Shown: in pieces, positions 61,675 through 64,000 of the stretch
How the letters are laid out: each line of letters begins with the position of its first letter
How positions within the stretch are numbered: the stretch's first letter is position 1
NCBI GenBank assembly: GCA_964407265.1
Contig: CAYOUV010000007.1
Coordinates: forward strand, 1-64,000
DNA: 64,000 bases
Direction: 5' to 3'
Origin: CAYOUV01 sp964407265
Lineage (GTDB): Bacteria; Chloroflexota; Anaerolineae; Anaerolineales; Villigracilaceae
Program-made: the position numbers and the translations under genes
The notes under the pieces: generated by a model
Seen by the model: only the letters and a program-made list of their open reading frames with translations
Database searches by the model: none
What the model was told of the DNA's origin: nothing

Positions 61675-63321
61675 TTAGACTTTGGGACCGGATTCGATCA
61701 CTTCCTGGGGGGTGCCATCCTCAAATTTTGCAAAATTTTCGACAAATCGCATAGCCAACTGCCTGTATTTTTTCATGTATTCTTCTTTGCTCGGCCATGA
61801 GCTCCATGGTTCCAGAACACTTTCCGGTACACCTGGACAGGTCTTTGGGACTTCAAAGCCGAAGACCGGATCTTGAAAGTATTCCACCTTGTCGAGTTTG
61901 CCGGTCAGCGCGGCGTTCAGCAGCGCGCGTGTGTATTTGATGCTGATCCGTTTACCGATCCCATAAGGCCCGCCCACCCAGCCGGTATTGACCAGCCAGC
62001 AGTTCACGTTATAGCGTTCGATTTTTTGTTTCAGCAAGTCTGCGTAATAAGCAGGGTGGTGCACCATGAAAGGCCCCCCGAAACAGGCCGAAAAGGTGAT
62101 CTCTGGTTCTTCTCGCAAGCCGACCTCGGTTCCGCCAACCTTGGCTGTATAGCCAGAGATGAATTGGTAAAGTGCTTGATGGGTGGTTAGCTTTGCAATG
62201 GGCGGCATAACGCCGCTGGCGTCGCAGGTCAAGAGGATGATGTTTTTTGGATGTCCGGCCTTCTTTTCGGGGACCGCGTTGTCTATGAATTCCAGCGGAT
62301 AAGAGGCGCGCGTGTTTTCAGTATAGGAATCGTCGTCCAGGTCGATATAACGGGTAACGGGATCGAAGGGAACATTTTCCAGGATGGTTCCGAAGCGGCT
62401 GGTCGTAGCGTAAATTTCGGGCTCTGCGCTTTCCGAGAGACCGATGACTTTGGCATAGCAACCGCCTTCAAAGTTAAAGACCCCGTTATCGCTCCAGCCG
62501 TGCTCATCGTCACCGATCAGGCGTCGGGTTGGGTCAGCCGAGAGCGTTGTTTTGCCGGTGCCAGACAGTCCGAAGAATAGCGCTACATCGTCAGCATTTT
62601 TCGGGTTGACATTTGCCGAGCAGTGCATCGAGAGCACCCCCTCCAAGGGCAACAAGTAATTCAGGATCGTGAAGACCGATTTCTTAATCTCGCCGGCGTA
62701 GGCGGTGTTGCCAATTATCGCCAGTTTCTTCTCAAAGGAAAGGATGATAAAGGTCTCGTCGTTTGTGTTGTCGATCGTCGGAGTGCCTTTGAATTCCGGC
62801 ATAGCCACAATAGTAAATTCCGGCACAAAGCGCTTGTATTCTTCCAGCGATTGAGGCACTAGGAACATGTTGCGGACAAACATAGAATGCCAGGCTAATT
62901 CAGTCACAATTCGCACTGGTAGACGGTAGTTTTCATCCGCTCCGGCGTAGGCATCCTGCACGAAGACATCGCGGCCCTGCAGATAGCCGAGCATCCGCTC
63001 GTAAAGCGCTTCGAATTTCTCTTCACTGAATGGGCGATTGTATTGCCCCCACCAGATGTGGCCTTCCGTGCCCTCTTCACGCACGACGAATTTGCTGTTC
63101 GCGGATCTAGCGGTGTGCTTACCCGTAAAAGCCACAAAGGGTCCCAGATGGGTGGTCGAGCCTTCCCCGCGAAAGACGGCTTCTTCGTAAAGAGCTTCGG
63201 AGGGGATATTCCAATAGGCCAACCGCAGGTTGCTGATCCCGTGGTTGGACAGGTTGTAATCCGCTTTGCGAGCCTTTGCAATCCCTTCTGCCGGGGTTTT
63301 AATATTTAACAAGTTGTTCAT
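61675..63321 (-). CDS. pckA: phosphoenolpyruvate carboxykinase (ATP)
   Basis: 548 residues from ATG 63321. It converts oxaloacetate and ATP to PEP and CO2 (gluconeogenesis). The ATP P-loop GLSGTGKTTLSADP, the metal site region GDDEHGWSDNGVFNFEGGCYAK, and the substrate arginine region TGKHTARSANSKF are present, with YTAKVGGTEVG and NTGWVGGPYG typical of the ATP-dependent form. An in-frame TTG at 63327 is less likely, because ATG 63321 overlaps the aminotransferase stop codon as ATGA. Coupling to an aminotransferase that could supply oxaloacetate from aspartate suggests amino-acid-fed gluconeogenesis. I see no clear terminator in 61578-61674. Confidence 0.95.
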   Translation of the reverse strand: MNNLLNIKTPAEGIAKARKADYNLSNHGISNLRLAYWNIPSEALYEEAVFRGEGSTTHLGPFVAFTGKHTARSANSKFVVREEGTEGHIWWGQYNRPFSEEKFEALYERMLGYLQGRDVFVQDAYAGADENYRLPVRIVTELAWHSMFVRNMFLVPQSLEEYKRFVPEFTIVAMPEFKGTPTIDNTNDETFIILSFEKKLAIIGNTAYAGEIKKSVFTILNYLLPLEGVLSMHCSANVNPKNADDVALFFGLSGTGKTTLSADPTRRLIGDDEHGWSDNGVFNFEGGCYAKVIGLSESAEPEIYATTSRFGTILENVPFDPVTRYIDLDDDSYTENTRASYPLEFIDNAVPEKKAGHPKNIILLTCDASGVMPPIAKLTTHQALYQFISGYTAKVGGTEVGLREEPEITFSACFGGPFMVHHPAYYADLLKQKIERYNVNCWLVNTGWVGGPYGIGKRISIKYTRALLNAALTGKLDKVEYFQDPVFGFEVPKTCPGVPESVLEPWSSWPSKEEYMKKYRQLAMRFVENFAKFEDGTPQEVIESGPKV

Positions 63322-64000
63322 AGCCAATCCCTCACCATCCGACGGTCACCGATGTAAATTTCATTTGGGGAGGTCGGGTCAAGCGCCCATTTTATACGAG
63401 CCATGCCCTCCATGACATCCTTGACGGAACCTGCAAACGAAAGCCGTAAATGGCCTTCCATACCAAAATCCTTGCCGGGGACGGTTACCACCAAGGCTTT
63501 CTTGAGCAGAAATTTTGATATTTCGACCGAGTTGGTTGAAAATGCGCGCAGATCCGGTAGGGCATAGAAGGTGCCCTGCGGCGGGATCAACCGCGCGCCG
63601 TTGAAGGATTTCATTTCCTGCAGCATAACATTTCTATTGTTTTCGATCTGGAGTCGCAAGGCTTCCACCACAGACTGGATCCCGTTTAGTGCGCCCTCGG
63701 CGGCTGCCTGGGATACCGGCGAGACACAGGAAGTTGTCTGCGCCTGAACATTGGTCATGATCCGAACTATTTCGCGTGGGGCGACCACCCAACCGATGCG
63801 GAAGCCGGTCATACCATACAGCTTGGCAACCCCGTTGACTACGATGACGCGCGTGCTCTCGACGTCCTTTTGGGTAAAACTCCAGGCTGGTGGGGCTTCA
63901 TTACCATCAAAAGTCAATTTGTGATAGATATCATCACAGATCAAGTAGATCCCCTTGCGCTCACAGAAATCCACGATTTTTTCGATCAGCGCTGGTGGGT
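63318..64000 (-). CDS. class I aminotransferase, aspartate aminotransferase-like (truncated by window edge)
   Basis: The C-terminal 227 residues are present; the N-terminus lies beyond the right edge. The region starting at ALIEKIVDFCERKGIYLICDDIYH holds the conserved Asp and Tyr that contact PLP. VNGVAKLYGMTGFRIGW has the PLP lysine (VAKLYGM) and the following Arg-rich loop, and HLRLSFAG carries the Arg that binds the substrate carboxylate. This is the AspC/AspB-like subgroup of fold type I, so aspartate plus 2-oxoglutarate is the likely reaction, though other amino donors are possible. It overlaps pckA by 4 bases. Confidence 0.87.
   Translation of the reverse strand, partial: PPALIEKIVDFCERKGIYLICDDIYHKLTFDGNEAPPAWSFTQKDVESTRVIVVNGVAKLYGMTGFRIGWVVAPREIVRIMTNVQAQTTSCVSPVSQAAAEGALNGIQSVVEALRLQIENNRNVMLQEMKSFNGARLIPPQGTFYALPDLRAFSTNSVEISKFLLKKALVVTVPGKDFGMEGHLRLSFAGSVKDVMEGMARIKWALDPTSPNEIYIGDRRMVRDWL

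Noticed and set aside
1..64000. CRISPR arrays, insertion sequences, prophage or integrase genes.
   Set aside because: I saw no direct-repeat/spacer pattern, no transposase motifs and no terminal repeats. The inverted repeats present are all short hairpins at gene ends.

Overview
The window looks like a chromosomal segment of a Chloroflexota bacterium, most likely Anaerolineae or a relative. This rests on protein style, not on a marker gene: very GAF-rich sensory proteins with one recurring GAF subtype, Pro/Thr-rich anchored surface proteins, a SEDS-PBP cell-wall fusion next to two FHA proteins, a Ni superoxide dismutase, TrmFO, HflX and a membrane pyrophosphatase. I see no transposase, integrase, phage gene or CRISPR array. 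Coding density is high, and several gene borders carry perfect hairpin terminators.

Left part (1-20.3 kb): a truncated PIG-L deacetylase and a methyltransferase; hisS followed directly by tRNA-His; a four-gene envelope redox cluster with ApbE and a ferric-reductase-like membrane protein; two tandem AlaDH/PNT-type dehydrogenases; an Fe-S protein; a beta-propeller lipoprotein; the glycogen genes glgA-glgC-malQ; an HD-GYP protein; an AT-richer membrane glycosyltransferase-like gene; an EamA transporter; Ni-SOD with its maturation protease; and a ferredoxin.

Middle part (20.3-41.9 kb): a cell-wall locus reading fhaA-like, fhaB-like, mtnP, then a SEDS polymerase fused to a PBP whose catalytic motifs are lost. 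It resembles the actinobacterial fha-rodA-pbpA locus. Next come a glycerate kinase and hydroxyacid dehydrogenase pair, a zinc-ribbon protein, an SH3 protein, an A-type Fe-S carrier, a K+-independent-type H+-pyrophosphatase, hflX with a small membrane gene and a soluble histidine kinase, a glutaminyl-cyclase-like M28 protein, trmFO, and a three-gene phosphorelay (kinase, REC-GAF-kinase, OmpR-type regulator).

Right part (41.9-61.3 kb) is the most unusual. About 19.5 kb on the minus strand reads as one tightly packed transcription unit: two single-domain response regulators, four large membrane GAF receptors without any output domain, a ParA-like ATPase without ParB, a 1548-residue soluble hybrid kinase with two receiver domains, a threonine synthase-like enzyme carrying its own C-terminal receiver domain, and an EamA exporter. 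The receptors have no kinase and the kinase has no membrane segment. The receptors end in what looks like the first half of a GAF domain, and the kinase begins with the last half of one. My reading (inference) is a multi-receptor signalling assembly, possibly positioned by ParA, whose phosphoryl flow reaches an amino-acid biosynthetic enzyme directly. The window closes with tRNA-Gly(CCC), ATP-dependent PEP carboxykinase and a truncated class I aminotransferase.
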